Origin: JBBAAP01 sp043808305
GTDB taxonomy: Bacteria; Planctomycetota; MHYJ01; JACQXL01
DNA: 32,318 bases
Assembly (NCBI GenBank): GCA_043808305.1
Contig: JAZDFB010000098.1
Coordinates: 1-32,318 of the forward strand
Direction of reading: 5' to 3'
Part shown: piece by piece, positions 7,700 to 14,590 of the stretch
Position numbering within the stretch: position 1 is the first letter of the stretch
Layout of the letters: each line of letters opens with the position of its first letter
Translations under genes and position numbers: made by a program
The notes under the pieces: model-generated
What the model saw: the letters and a program-made list of their open reading frames with translations, nothing else
Database searches by the model: none
Told to the model about the DNA's origin: nothing

Positions 7700-8821
7700 T
7701 TATTCTACATATCCCCTAATCCAGATATTGGTAGAACAGAACTGTCCGCCCTTATTAATAATCACTCTGATTTGCCTCGCCAAATCAGTAGCCACTATAC
7801 ATTCCTTATAAACATTGTTGTTTAGATTAGGAATATTCTGCCATATAAAGTGCACCATACTCTGGCCCCAATCCGTACCGGCACGGCGGCCGTAGACCGT
7901 CAGTATCTGCTCCAACCCTAACGGCACGGACATAGCGTTGAACTGGATTTCCAGTATCACCGCCTTGACAACCGGCGGAATGAACCCCGGCAGGTCCACT
8001 ATCTGGTCCACGTTATTGGCCGACTGATCCGTAAGGACCATCGTCTGGGACTGGAGCAGGGTCAGCATATCTCCACCGCTGGCGCCTATCCACTGGAAAT
8101 TGGAGCCGGACTCGTTGTAGGCAAGAATGGCCCCGTTGCTGGGCGCATTAGCCGAAGCCAGCTTGGACGGCTTGACGCAGGAGTCCTGTATCTTACCGCT
8201 GGTCACCGCCAGGTCCGCAATCTTCGTCTCCGAAACGGCCTGGTCGGTAATCTCGTCACCGGTTATTCCCGGCGTAATCGGCCTGGTAATCCCTCCACCA
8301 CCCGACATCGGTTTCCACTCAAACTTAGACTGTGCCTGATTATAAGTTGGTACCTCGCCGTCCGCGGGCGTGTCTATGGCGTATAACTTGCTTGGGGTAA
8401 TTGCACTGTCAATTATCTTGGCATTAGTCACCGCACCGGTGCCTATCTTTGAAGCAATCACCGCGCCATCCTTGAGTTTCAGTGATGACACCGCGCCTTC
8501 TTTGATTTTATCCTCGGTTACTTCCCGGTTGCCGATTTTAGGCTCGGTCACCGCGCCATCGGCCAGTTTGGTTGTGGTAACTGCGCCGTCCTGCAACGGT
8601 ATGATAGAAACATTAGAACCAAGTTTAGCCAGAGTTACCGCGCCATCCGCGATGTCATCGGTCCCGACCTGGCCTGAGCCGATATCAACGCTCTTGATGG
8701 TTTCGTCCTTAATCTTTTCCGATGTTACGGCTCCGTCCGCGATTTTCTCCTCGGTAACGGCCTCGGACGCTATTTCTGGTTCGGTCACTTCGCCGTCAAA
8801 ATATCTTCTACGATATGTCAT
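7700..8821 (-). CDS. fibre-like protein built of ten-residue 'DGAVT' repeats
   Basis: This 373-aa protein has a repetitive N-terminal half. About thirteen ten-residue units of the type A-V-T-x-x-K-I/L-x-D-G run from residue 10 to about 140, with three more (ITDQAVSETKIADLAVTSGKI) near 195-225 after a Gly-rich link. Such repeats are known from phage tail fibres and adhesins, where they form a triple beta-helical shaft. The last 130 residues are non-repetitive, probably a globular head. The start at 8821 (MTYRRRYF) is chosen because AGAAAGGA lies at proper spacing before it; the longer in-frame extension reads through spacer. There is no signal peptide. No capsid, tail or lysis genes are nearby, so this may be a domesticated structural module. 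The function is inferred only from repeat type. Confidence 0.7.
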   Translation of the reverse strand: MTYRRRYFDGEVTEPEIASEAVTEEKIADGAVTSEKIKDETIKSVDIGSGQVGTDDIADGAVTLAKLGSNVSIIPLQDGAVTTTKLADGAVTEPKIGNREVTEDKIKEGAVSSLKLKDGAVIASKIGTGAVTNAKIIDSAITPSKLYAIDTPADGEVPTYNQAQSKFEWKPMSGGGGITRPITPGITGDEITDQAVSETKIADLAVTSGKIQDSCVKPSKLASANAPSNGAILAYNESGSNFQWIGASGGDMLTLLQSQTMVLTDQSANNVDQIVDLPGFIPPVVKAVILEIQFNAMSVPLGLEQILTVYGRRAGTDWGQSMVHFIWQNIPNLNNNVYKECIVATDLARQIRVIINKGGQFCSTNIWIRGYVE

Positions 8822-8918
8822 ATTCGTACCCATCCTTTCTTTATTCCCTTTATATTCTTTGTGGTTACAAGGGAGTTCCGGGTGTGTTGTACACCACACC
8901 CTTCTTCCCCGACTATTG

Positions 8919-9725
8919 TTACGGTATAGTCACACCGACCTGTATATGCAGGAATAGGATGTTGCCATCCATTTCCCATACACAGTAGCAGGTATCTGGC
9001 GCCGGCACGGCGACGAAAGCGTCGCACTTAGCCGTGTCACGGAGCCCGTTAAGGACCGCCGTGTTCAGCAAGTTCTGCCTGGCGATGGTGGTAGCTCCAA
9101 ATTCCGAGTTGATGACCATCATCCCGCCCTGAACCAGCCTCTGCTGTATGGCCGTCTTCATCGTGGATGCTTCGCCGTCGCGGGCAACATTGTAAGGCGT
9201 GCCGGAAGCCGCGTCGCTTGGACGCATCCAGCCCTGAGCCTTCATATCGCCGACCAGGAAGAAAGCCGCTATCGGAGCCACGCTCCGTCCGCGAATCTTA
9301 TCGCCGGTCAACCGCAATGTTTTAGCACCAATCTGAAGAGCCCAGCGGTTTTTAGCCCTGTCAATCTTCGCCTTAAAATCCTTGGCCACGATTCCGTCTT
9401 TGGTCGCAAAAGCGTCATTGATTTTATCGTTCCAGATGTTAAAGGCGCCGGTGACATTGGTCTTATGGGTGTCCTGGATTTCCTCAACCGAGCGGCCGCC
9501 CTTGGTAATGTAGGCCGGGTTCAGCACCTGACGAAAGTCCTGCGCCGCCCTGCCTGCCATCTCATTGATGAACGTACCGTCATCAGGTATCTTGGCCTGC
9601 CTGCGGTCATTCATCGTCTCAGCCGCGTTCTTGAGTCCGTTAGCCCAGCGTTCCACCATATCCGCCGCCACTTCCCAGTGTTCGGGCACATACAGTTTGA
9701 GTTCAAACTTCTTTACGAATGCCAT
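8919..9725 (-). CDS. unrecognised 268-aa protein, partner of the fibre-like protein
   Basis: I do not recognise this family. The protein has no signal peptide or membrane helix. Its first third is helical and charged (HWEVAADMVERWANGLKNAAETMNDRRQ), the middle has basic helices, and the end is beta-rich (CDAFVAVPAPDTCYCVWEMDGNILFLHIQVGVTIP). It has an excellent AAAGGGGGTG ribosome site. The downstream fibre-like gene begins about 100 bp later on the same strand, with a similar strong ribosome site, so the two probably act together. A phage-derived structural protein (for example capsid- or baseplate-like) is possible, but nothing visible proves it. Confidence 0.7.
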   Translation of the reverse strand: MAFVKKFELKLYVPEHWEVAADMVERWANGLKNAAETMNDRRQAKIPDDGTFINEMAGRAAQDFRQVLNPAYITKGGRSVEEIQDTHKTNVTGAFNIWNDKINDAFATKDGIVAKDFKAKIDRAKNRWALQIGAKTLRLTGDKIRGRSVAPIAAFFLVGDMKAQGWMRPSDAASGTPYNVARDGEASTMKTAIQQRLVQGGMMVINSEFGATTIARQNLLNTAVLNGLRDTAKCDAFVAVPAPDTCYCVWEMDGNILFLHIQVGVTIP

Positions 9726-9748
9726 ATATTTTTCACCCCCTTTCTTAG

Positions 9749-9830
9749 TGGCTGTTAGTCAGCCCGGCCTGCCAGGGGCGGGATGGCGTTACAGCCAGTT
9801 AGATCCCGACAAGCGCAGCTTCGTCGGGAT
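9749..9830. repeat. conserved-loop-type hairpin with enlarged loop, plus CCCGAC hairpin
   Basis: Arms TGGCTG (9749-9754) and CAGCCA (9792-9797) enclose a loop that starts TTAG and ends GCGTTA. In place of the usual middle it carries an extra GC-rich insert. A second stem follows: ATCCCGAC (9803-9810) with GTCGGGAT (9823-9830). Confidence 0.55.
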
Positions 9831-9901
9831 ATGTTAAATTCACTACTACGCATAAACGGTAAGCCCTTGTGCGCTGCAAGAACTACCGGTCTGACTTTCT
9901 T

Positions 9902-9958
9902 AGTCGCTGTTAGACCACAGGGAGTTACAGCGACTTAGTCCCGACTATTTCGTCGGGA
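9902..9958. repeat. conserved-loop hairpin plus CCCGAC hairpin
   Basis: Perfect 8-bp arms AGTCGCTG (9902-9909) and CAGCGACT (9928-9935) enclose an 18-nt loop, TTAGACCACAGGGAGTTA. The second stem TCCCGAC (9939-9945) with GTCGGGA (9952-9958) follows at once and abuts the stop of the 31-codon ORF. It could act as a processing or termination site for the protease transcript. Confidence 0.65.
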
Positions 9959-10054
9959 TTATTTCCTCTTTCCCTTCTTTTCCAAATAATCCAAAACGAC
10001 TTCGACAATCACCTCGATTAGCCTTCTCCAAAATCCAGACATCATTTTAAACAT
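9959..10054 (-). CDS. 31-aa basic amphipathic small ORF overlapping the protease gene end
   Basis: ATG 10054 lies inside the last codons of the protease gene, which ends at 10042, and is preceded by GGGGGTGA at good spacing. The peptide starts MFKMMSGFWRRLIEVIV and ends in a Lys/Arg-rich tail (YLEKKGKRK). In between is a hydrophobic, amphipathic helix with alternating Val/Ile/Leu and acidic residues. No homologue comes to mind. The overlapping start and clear ribosome site argue for real translation, and the short length argues for caution. A membrane-associated regulatory peptide or a remnant are both possible. Confidence 0.45.
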   Translation of the reverse strand: MFKMMSGFWRRLIEVIVEVVLDYLEKKGKRK

Positions 10055-10770
10055 TGCTTGTCACCCCCAATCTTTTGTAAGAACTGATAAATCTCATCTA
10101 TTGGCACTATCCCGACCATGGTTGTAATAAGTTGTCCGTTATGCACATTGACCCAGACGGCTATCCCGATTACTTCAAGGGTCTTGGCGTCGTAGACAGG
10201 GCCTCCGGAGTTGCCGGGCAGAATAGGTGCAGATATCCCCCAGTAAGAATCCTCAATAACCGAAATGATACCTGATGACGGACGCACTTTAAGACCCAGA
10301 GAGCATCCGACAGCATAGACCGGATGAAAGAGATACGGCGTGTAATCTTTAGGAGCCAGTATCGCCGAATAAGACAGTTTCTTTGATGGCTTCAGAAGGG
10401 CCAGGTCTTTGACTGTATCCGTGATCAGGACAGTTGCTTCTATCGCTATGCTCTCAGGGTAAAAGGTTTCTATTGTAACAGTAGACTCATTGTCTACCAC
10501 GTGCGCCGCAGTCAGAATATAATCGCCAATCACAACGCCGGAGCCTGTTCCCAGACTGGTGCTTATCCGGACCGTAGGATAAAGCATCTTTAGGTATTCT
10601 TCATAGTATGGGTTATCCGGCAGGACTTTGGTTAAATCAATGACCACCGTGGCGGGTTTGCATTGTTGCGGTATGGCAGTGTTGTAGCACTGCAGGCACG
10701 CAATAATGTACCCTATTGCCAGGAACCATATCACCCATATGCGCTTATCTACATCAAATATTCTTCTCAT
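10042..10770 (-). CDS. trypsin-like serine protease, membrane- or lipid-anchored
   Basis: This 242-aa chymotrypsin-fold protease (S1/DegP-like catalytic domain, no PDZ domain) acts outside the cytoplasm. A basic N-terminus and a hydrophobic stretch (residues 11-24) end in IIAC with Cys25. This fits a lipobox, though a simple anchor is also possible. The catalytic residues are His90 in LTAAHVV, Asp122 in KDLALLK and Ser188 in PGNSGGP, all intact. Its start is 3 nt after the stop of the zinc-ribbon gene, whose last codons form the AGAGGTGA ribosome site, so the two are translationally coupled. The likely role is processing or quality control of envelope proteins. The substrate is unknown; the nearby fibre-like proteins are a possible target. 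Confidence 0.88.
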   Translation of the reverse strand: MRRIFDVDKRIWVIWFLAIGYIIACLQCYNTAIPQQCKPATVVIDLTKVLPDNPYYEEYLKMLYPTVRISTSLGTGSGVVIGDYILTAAHVVDNESTVTIETFYPESIAIEATVLITDTVKDLALLKPSKKLSYSAILAPKDYTPYLFHPVYAVGCSLGLKVRPSSGIISVIEDSYWGISAPILPGNSGGPVYDAKTLEVIGIAVWVNVHNGQLITTMVGIVPIDEIYQFLQKIGGDKQCLK

Positions 10771-10773
10771 AAA

Positions 10774-11121
10774 TCACCTCTCATATCCGTCCGCCTCGTC
10801 ATAGAGTATCCGGACTGATTCCATCCATTCCCAGCCGCAGGAGCTCGGTTCGCTCAAAAGCGGCTTAAAGACCGGGTCATCCATATCTCGCCTTGCCGGT
10901 TTGGGGAAATGCGCCTTGTAACAGTCTAGGCAATACCCCAGGGTTCGGGCGGCCGTTGACTTGGCGCCACGCCCCTTGGGCAGTGGACTGCCGCACTCCT
11001 TGCACTCCGAATAGGCCGTTTCGTAGCAGGTCCGGCACAGACCGGCCTTCTGGCATTCCACACTTATCTGGTTATTCCGGGTCGGAATCCGCCCACCACA
11101 TTCCTGGCATACCTGTCTCAT
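10774..11121 (-). CDS. multi-CxxC zinc-ribbon protein
   Basis: This 115-aa protein has repeated zinc-binding pairs: C-x2-C near residues 5-8 (CQECGG), C-x2-C near 29-32 (CRTC), C-x2-C near 40-43 (CKECGS) and C-x2-C near 65-68 (CLDC). They probably make two treble-clef or ribbon domains. The C-terminal 45 residues are non-repetitive and acidic. ATG 11121 is chosen over ATG 11127 because the AAGGAGG ribosome site is only 2 nt from the earlier ATG but 8 nt from the later one. The gene is coupled to the protease downstream. It probably binds a protein or nucleic acid, and no specific function is recognised. Confidence 0.75.
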   Translation of the reverse strand: MRQVCQECGGRIPTRNNQISVECQKAGLCRTCYETAYSECKECGSPLPKGRGAKSTAARTLGYCLDCYKAHFPKPARRDMDDPVFKPLLSEPSSCGWEWMESVRILYDEADGYER

Positions 11122-11136
11122 ACTCATAACCTCCTT

Positions 11137-11205
11137 AGAGCCGGTTAGTCATCCCGATGACCGTCGGGAGGGCGTTACCGGGTCTTATCCCGACTCTTCC
11201 GTCGG
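11137..11205. repeat. conserved-loop-type hairpin with enlarged loop, plus CCCGAC hairpin
   Basis: Near-perfect arms AGAGCCGG (11137-11144) and CCGGGTCT (11178-11185, one mismatch) enclose a loop that begins TTAG and ends GCGTTA and holds an inner CCCGA/TCGGG hairpin. A TCCCGAC...GTCGGGG stem follows. It lies directly upstream of the zinc-ribbon gene. Confidence 0.5.
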
Positions 11206-11323
11206 GGCGAAAAGGCCTATTTTAGCCCTTTCCAGGGGAGGCATCTGCTCTCCCCTCCATATATGTAATGCAGAAAAACGGAAAACGTTGCAGGTGAAAA
11301 TGAGAATTATGTGAAAATTCCTT

Positions 11324-11379
11324 AGAGCCAGTTCGAACGTAGTGAGTTACTGGCTCTTATCCCGCTTATTCCAGCGGGA
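11324..11379. repeat. best-preserved conserved-loop hairpin plus CCCGCT hairpin
   Basis: Perfect 8-bp arms AGAGCCAG (11324-11331) and CTGGCTCT (11350-11357) enclose the 18-nt loop TTCGAACGTAGTGAGTTA. A second perfect stem, TCCCGCT (11360-11366) with AGCGGGA (11373-11379), follows. It is just upstream of the sigma factor promoter. Long reading frames through it are chance. Confidence 0.75.
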
Positions 11380-11408
11380 TTCTAACAGTCGAACTATGAA
11401 AATTCCTC

Positions 11409-11437
11409 TTGACAAGGATATGCCCAAATGCTATTTA
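11409..11437 (+). promoter_or_regulatory. candidate promoter of the sigma/anti-sigma pair
   Basis: A perfect TTGACA at 11409-11414 is followed after 17 bp by TATTTA (11432-11437), a weak -10 box. Transcription would begin within a few bases of ATG 11444, suggesting a very short or absent leader. This placement also argues against the upstream in-frame ATG at 11396 as the start of the sigma factor. Confidence 0.4.
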
Positions 11438-11443
11438 CTATCT

Positions 11444-12055
11444 ATGTTTGATGACCCAAGAACCGATGAAGAGCTTCTGACGGCCGATATGGGCGGTGAT
11501 AACAACGCCCTGAACACGCTGGTAAAACGCTATTACGACAAGATAGGCTCCTTCCTCCTGAAACACAGCTGGTTCAAGGACGGGGCCTACCGAGACGAGG
11601 TCAAGCACCGGATATTTTTATTTGCGATAGAAACAATCCGCTCCGGCCGATTCGCCCCCAAAGGTCCGGGCACTTTCCGAAGCTGGCTTTATTCGGTGGC
11701 GTGGAATATCTGCCACGAATCCCAGCGCGAATTTGCCTACGCGCCCAAAACGCTGGGCAAGCAACTGATGGACGAACTGCCCTCGGATATCGAATCGGCA
11801 ATGCCCGAGGGCGAAATAGAAGACCAAATTGAGGATGCCTCGGCTAAGATTGAATGGATACTGGGACAACTGACCGACGAGGAAAAAATGCTATTCCGGC
11901 TGGTCAACCAGGACAAGCCCAAGACCTATAAAGAAATACAGGAAATGGAGCCGTTTAACAAATATGCGCTGGTAAGCATCAGAAGCATGGTGTGCAGAAT
12001 AAGAAAATTCATATTTACGGAGGTGCAAAAATGGCGAGACCAAAAAAAGAAGTGA
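11444..12055 (+). CDS. ECF-like RNA polymerase sigma factor
   Basis: This is a sigma-70-type regulator of about 203 aa (219 aa if ATG 11396 is used). Region 2 is visible from the N-terminus: DEELLTADMGGDNNALNTLVKRYYDKIGSFLLKH, then EVKHRIFLFAIETIRSGRFAPKGPGTFRSWLYSVAWNICHE, the core- and -10-binding helices. A Glu/Asp-rich linker and a region 4-like segment (LTDEEKMLFRLVNQDKPKTYKEIQEM...IRSMVCRIRKFIF) follow. Region 4 is divergent: the usual helix-turn-helix wording is partly lost. The 3' end overlaps the next gene by 25 nt, the usual arrangement for a sigma factor and its anti-sigma partner. The start is uncertain because no good ribosome site is seen. Confidence 0.8.
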   Translation: MFDDPRTDEELLTADMGGDNNALNTLVKRYYDKIGSFLLKHSWFKDGAYRDEVKHRIFLFAIETIRSGRFAPKGPGTFRSWLYSVAWNICHESQREFAYAPKTLGKQLMDELPSDIESAMPEGEIEDQIEDASAKIEWILGQLTDEEKMLFRLVNQDKPKTYKEIQEMEPFNKYALVSIRSMVCRIRKFIFTEVQKWRDQKKK

Positions 12056-12576
12056 ATGACAAATCGGCGTGCCAGGAATTCGAGATGGACCTGACCGATT
12101 ATGTTACCGGCGACCCGACATTCCTGACCAAGGACAGGCAGGCAAAACTATTTGAGCATTTGAGAACCTGCGCCGACTGCCGGGCCCAGTTATGGAACTG
12201 GAAAGAAGTCCTGGCCGTAATGAAAGGCAAGGCCGAATCACAAAAACCGGAATATAAGGCAAAGATGGACAAGCTCATCCAGGAACTGCAGGCGGACAAC
12301 GCCAAACCTACCTGCAAAACGGGCCAAGGCCGGCAATTGATAGATGTCAAGTCCGAGGTGGGCGACCTTTCAGGCCTGCTCTGGAAGATACTGGCCAAAC
12401 ACGGCGAATTGCCCGAGGCCGAACTGCACAAGCACCTCAATACCACCGTAGAGATGGCTCATCAGGCCCTAGGCTGGCTGGAACGGGAAAATAAGGTGCT
12501 CAAAATCAAGGATGCCAAAGGCGTGCTGGTCTGCCTGACCGAGACCGAACGCCTCCAATACCGGCCACAGGCGTAA
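12031..12576 (+). CDS. zinc-finger (ZAS-type) anti-sigma-like protein with C-terminal winged helix
   Basis: This 181-aa cytoplasmic protein probably controls the sigma factor it overlaps. The N-terminal half has the anti-sigma zinc pattern (Cys early in SACQEFEMDLTDYVTGD, then H-x3-C-x2-C in EHLRTCADCRAQL). The C-terminal third (LWKILAKHGELPEAELHKHLNTTVEMAHQALGWLERENKVL) resembles the DUF2582-type winged helix. I see no transmembrane helix, unlike many anti-sigma factors, so sensing would be cytoplasmic. The ribosome site ACGGAGGTG fits ATG 12031 exactly; an upstream in-frame reading has no such site. The last 27 bp of the gene are duplicated at 14533-14559, beyond the AT-rich cassette. Confidence 0.75.
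   Translation: MARPKKEVNDKSACQEFEMDLTDYVTGDPTFLTKDRQAKLFEHLRTCADCRAQLWNWKEVLAVMKGKAESQKPEYKAKMDKLIQELQADNAKPTCKTGQGRQLIDVKSEVGDLSGLLWKILAKHGELPEAELHKHLNTTVEMAHQALGWLERENKVLKIKDAKGVLVCLTETERLQYRPQA
12550..12576 (+). repeat. left copy of 27-bp direct repeat flanking the AT-rich cassette
   Basis: The last 27 bases of the anti-sigma-like gene, including its TAA stop, recur at 14533-14559 with one substitution (G to A). The sequence begins CGCCTCCAATACC and ends CACAGGCGTAA. Similarity stops abruptly on both sides, as expected for an attachment site or target duplication. Confidence 0.8.
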
Positions 12577-12683
12577 GTAGACGAGGATACCGATACCAAG
12601 TTTTTGAAGTTGATTAATTATACAGAAAAATATTGAATGTATTTTAATATTATTATAGTCTTACTTCGTTAAAGGAGTATATC

Positions 12684-13709
12684 ATGTCACGAGAAACCCG
12701 TGTTAAATTTATCAAAGACATAGAAACAGCAACCAATTCAAAGGTGATTTGTTATTTAACTGGTGACCGTCAAGGATTTGGCACACAAATAGCATTTGAT
12801 GTTATCCCCCTTATTCACAGCCATTTAGAGGCTATAGGAAAGGTTAAAACTATAGGATTATACCTCTATAGTATAGGGGGGTTAACTATGGCTGGTTGGA
12901 GGTTGGTAACATTAATTAGAGAATACTGCGAAAAATTCATAGTTTTGATTCCTTATAAAGCCCAAAGCTGTGCCACCTTAATTGCTTTAGGAGCTGACGA
13001 AATAATAATGAGATCAATGGGACAACTTAGTCCAGTAGACCCTACAGTAACAGGCCCGTATAATCCTCAATTACCAGGGCCAATACCTGGAGCACCTAAC
13101 TCCTCATTACCAGTGAGCGTAGAAGATGTAGTATCTTATTTAGATCTTGCTAAGGAAAATGGAATAAAAGAATCTTCAGAGATTAAAGAAGTATTTCTTA
13201 GATTAGCAAATACCGTTCAGCCTCTTGCTTTAGGAAATGTTCATCGAGCAAGAACCCAAATAAGAATGCTGGCGAAAAAATTATTACACCTTCATATGAA
13301 AGGAAGAAATATTGACAAAAAAATAGATAAGATTGTCGAAATATTGACTCAAAAACTATTTTCTCACGATTATCTTATTAGTAGAAAAGAAGCGAAAGAA
13401 ACCATCGATTTAAATATTGTCACAAAACCAGAAGTAGAAACGCTAATGGGCAACTTATACGAAGATTATTCCCAGGAAATGTATTTAGGCAGTATCTTTA
13501 ACCCGGACCTATTTTTAGGAGCAGAGAATTCTCGTGAATTATCTATCGATAGGGCATTCGTGGAAAGTGTCAATGGCGCGTATGCTTTTAGAACTAAAAA
13601 AATTATTACACGCCGACAGCTACCTGCTTCATTGTCACAACAACTAATTTTTGACGAAAGACTTCTGCAAGAAGAATGGGTAACTATAGAAGCAGTAAAA
13701 AAATGTTAA
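12684..13709 (+). CDS. SDH-family Clp-fold serine protease
   Basis: This 341-aa protein has a ClpP/SppA-fold core in its N-terminal half, resembling the serine dehydrogenase proteinase family. Visible motifs are YSIGG (residues 62-66, oxyanion-hole glycines), a Ser in YKAQSCATLIALGADEIIM (Ser95, presumed nucleophile) and the typical SPVDP at 116-120. The C-terminal part is helical and charged and unfamiliar to me. There is no signal peptide or membrane helix, so a cytoplasmic role is likely. AAAGGAG lies 8 nt before the ATG. It is the first gene of an AT-rich cassette with two unknown proteins. The protease may be an effector or regulator in a defence or stress module, but this is inference from context. 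Confidence 0.8.
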   Translation: MSRETRVKFIKDIETATNSKVICYLTGDRQGFGTQIAFDVIPLIHSHLEAIGKVKTIGLYLYSIGGLTMAGWRLVTLIREYCEKFIVLIPYKAQSCATLIALGADEIIMRSMGQLSPVDPTVTGPYNPQLPGPIPGAPNSSLPVSVEDVVSYLDLAKENGIKESSEIKEVFLRLANTVQPLALGNVHRARTQIRMLAKKLLHLHMKGRNIDKKIDKIVEILTQKLFSHDYLISRKEAKETIDLNIVTKPEVETLMGNLYEDYSQEMYLGSIFNPDLFLGAENSRELSIDRAFVESVNGAYAFRTKKIITRRQLPASLSQQLIFDERLLQEEWVTIEAVKKC

Positions 13710-13725
13710 CAAGAGAAATAATCTT

Positions 13726-14094
13726 ATGACCACACAGAATAAAGAACTTAAAGAGCAATCTTTCGCATTTAAAGTAGATGAACTTGGATGGGGATTAACA
13801 GGATATGCTGATCCTTGGTATCAAGGCACTACTTCTAATATTACTGCATGGGATGATGTCTTAACTATTAAGAATCCTTATAATCCTCTTGTGGAAATAT
13901 TACGAGCTATTAGTGAAAGATTTGAAGATAAGAATATATCAATTAAAGAAGATATTCGTGCATTGCTGGACAAAACTCCGAATCTTGATCAAGTCGATAT
14001 ATCTGATGAATTAAACATGGATTTAAGGTTGGTTTCTAAAATGTGTGCTGAATTATTAAGTGAAGGTAAAATAAGACGCAAAATAGATGAATAA
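13726..14094 (+). CDS. hypothetical protein with C-terminal winged-helix-like segment
   Basis: This 122-aa protein starts 16 nt after the protease gene. The N-terminal half is aromatic-rich (ELGWGLTGYADPWYQGTTSNITAWDDV) and of no family I recognise. The C-terminal 50 residues (IKEDIRALLDKTPNLDQVDISDELNMDLRLVSKMCAELLSEGKIRRKI) look like a small winged helix, as in regulators that bind DNA. It shares the AT-rich codon use of its neighbours. It may sense or regulate for the protease. Confidence 0.65.
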   Translation: MTTQNKELKEQSFAFKVDELGWGLTGYADPWYQGTTSNITAWDDVLTIKNPYNPLVEILRAISERFEDKNISIKEDIRALLDKTPNLDQVDISDELNMDLRLVSKMCAELLSEGKIRRKIDE

Positions 14095-14099
14095 TTCAA

Positions 14100-14465
14100 A
14101 TGAGTTCATATCACGAAGTCCTCGAAAAAGCACCTCGAAAAGTTACACAAGATAGTAGTTTAGAATCTGAAGAGGTTTATTACGAGTGTCGCAAACCACC
14201 TAGCCCAAAACAAAAGTTTAATGATGACACTAAAAAAGTTTATTATAAAGGGAAACTAAATAGTGGTCATGCTGAATGTGTTGGTGTTAGCCCTATATCT
14301 TCTTATGCCCTTGTTGGTAAAATTATTGGATTTCAATGTGATGATAAACCCACAGATTCCAAACTTTTTCAATTCACAGATATGCATAAAGGAAGTTGCG
14401 GTACATTAAAATCTAATGTCTTTTGCATAATTGTTTCTCAGTTCCAAAATATTCCTAATAGATAG
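14100..14465 (+). CDS. hypothetical protein, third gene of the cassette
   Basis: This 121-aa protein begins 5 nt after the previous stop, so it is probably cotranslated. Five cysteines (in YECRK, HAECVG, FQCDD, GSCGT, VFCII) are spread along it, without a clear zinc-ribbon spacing. The N-terminal 45 residues are charged and probably disordered, and the rest looks compact and beta-rich (ALVGKIIGFQCDD). No family is recognised. Codon use is AT-rich like the two genes before it. Confidence 0.6.
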   Translation: MSSYHEVLEKAPRKVTQDSSLESEEVYYECRKPPSPKQKFNDDTKKVYYKGKLNSGHAECVGVSPISSYALVGKIIGFQCDDKPTDSKLFQFTDMHKGSCGTLKSNVFCIIVSQFQNIPNR

Positions 14466-14532
14466 TGGTAAAACTTCTGCTATAAAAATCTTATTAGGTA
14501 ATTTTATACCCAAGAACCCAGCCCGAATAAAC

Positions 14533-14559
14533 CGCCTCCAATACCGACCACAGGCGTAA
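14533..14559 (+). repeat. right copy of 27-bp direct repeat
   Basis: It matches 26 of 27 bases of the end of the anti-sigma-like gene (12550-12576), including the TAA. It lies 67 bp after the last cassette gene and 31 bp before the minisatellite. Confidence 0.8.
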
Positions 14560-14590
14560 CCCCCTATCCCTATATCCCCTCCGGGTAGTT

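Larger units (their letters stand above)
12577..14559 (+). mobile_element. AT-rich three-gene cassette inserted at the 3' end of the anti-sigma gene
   Basis: The 1,983 bp from the first base after the left 27-bp repeat to the end of the right repeat differ sharply from their surroundings. They are AT-rich, with many TTA, ATA and AAA codons, while the preceding genes use C/G-ending codons. The segment holds three same-strand genes with tight spacing. The duplicated gene end leaves the target gene intact, as in site-specific integration. No recombinase is present, so it would have been mobilised in trans or is a remnant. Confidence 0.6.

Noticed and set aside
8370..8957. 195-aa plus-strand frame opposite the fibre-like gene
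   Set aside because: It is the antisense shadow of the repeat-coding DNA. Ten-codon repeats keep the opposite frame open.
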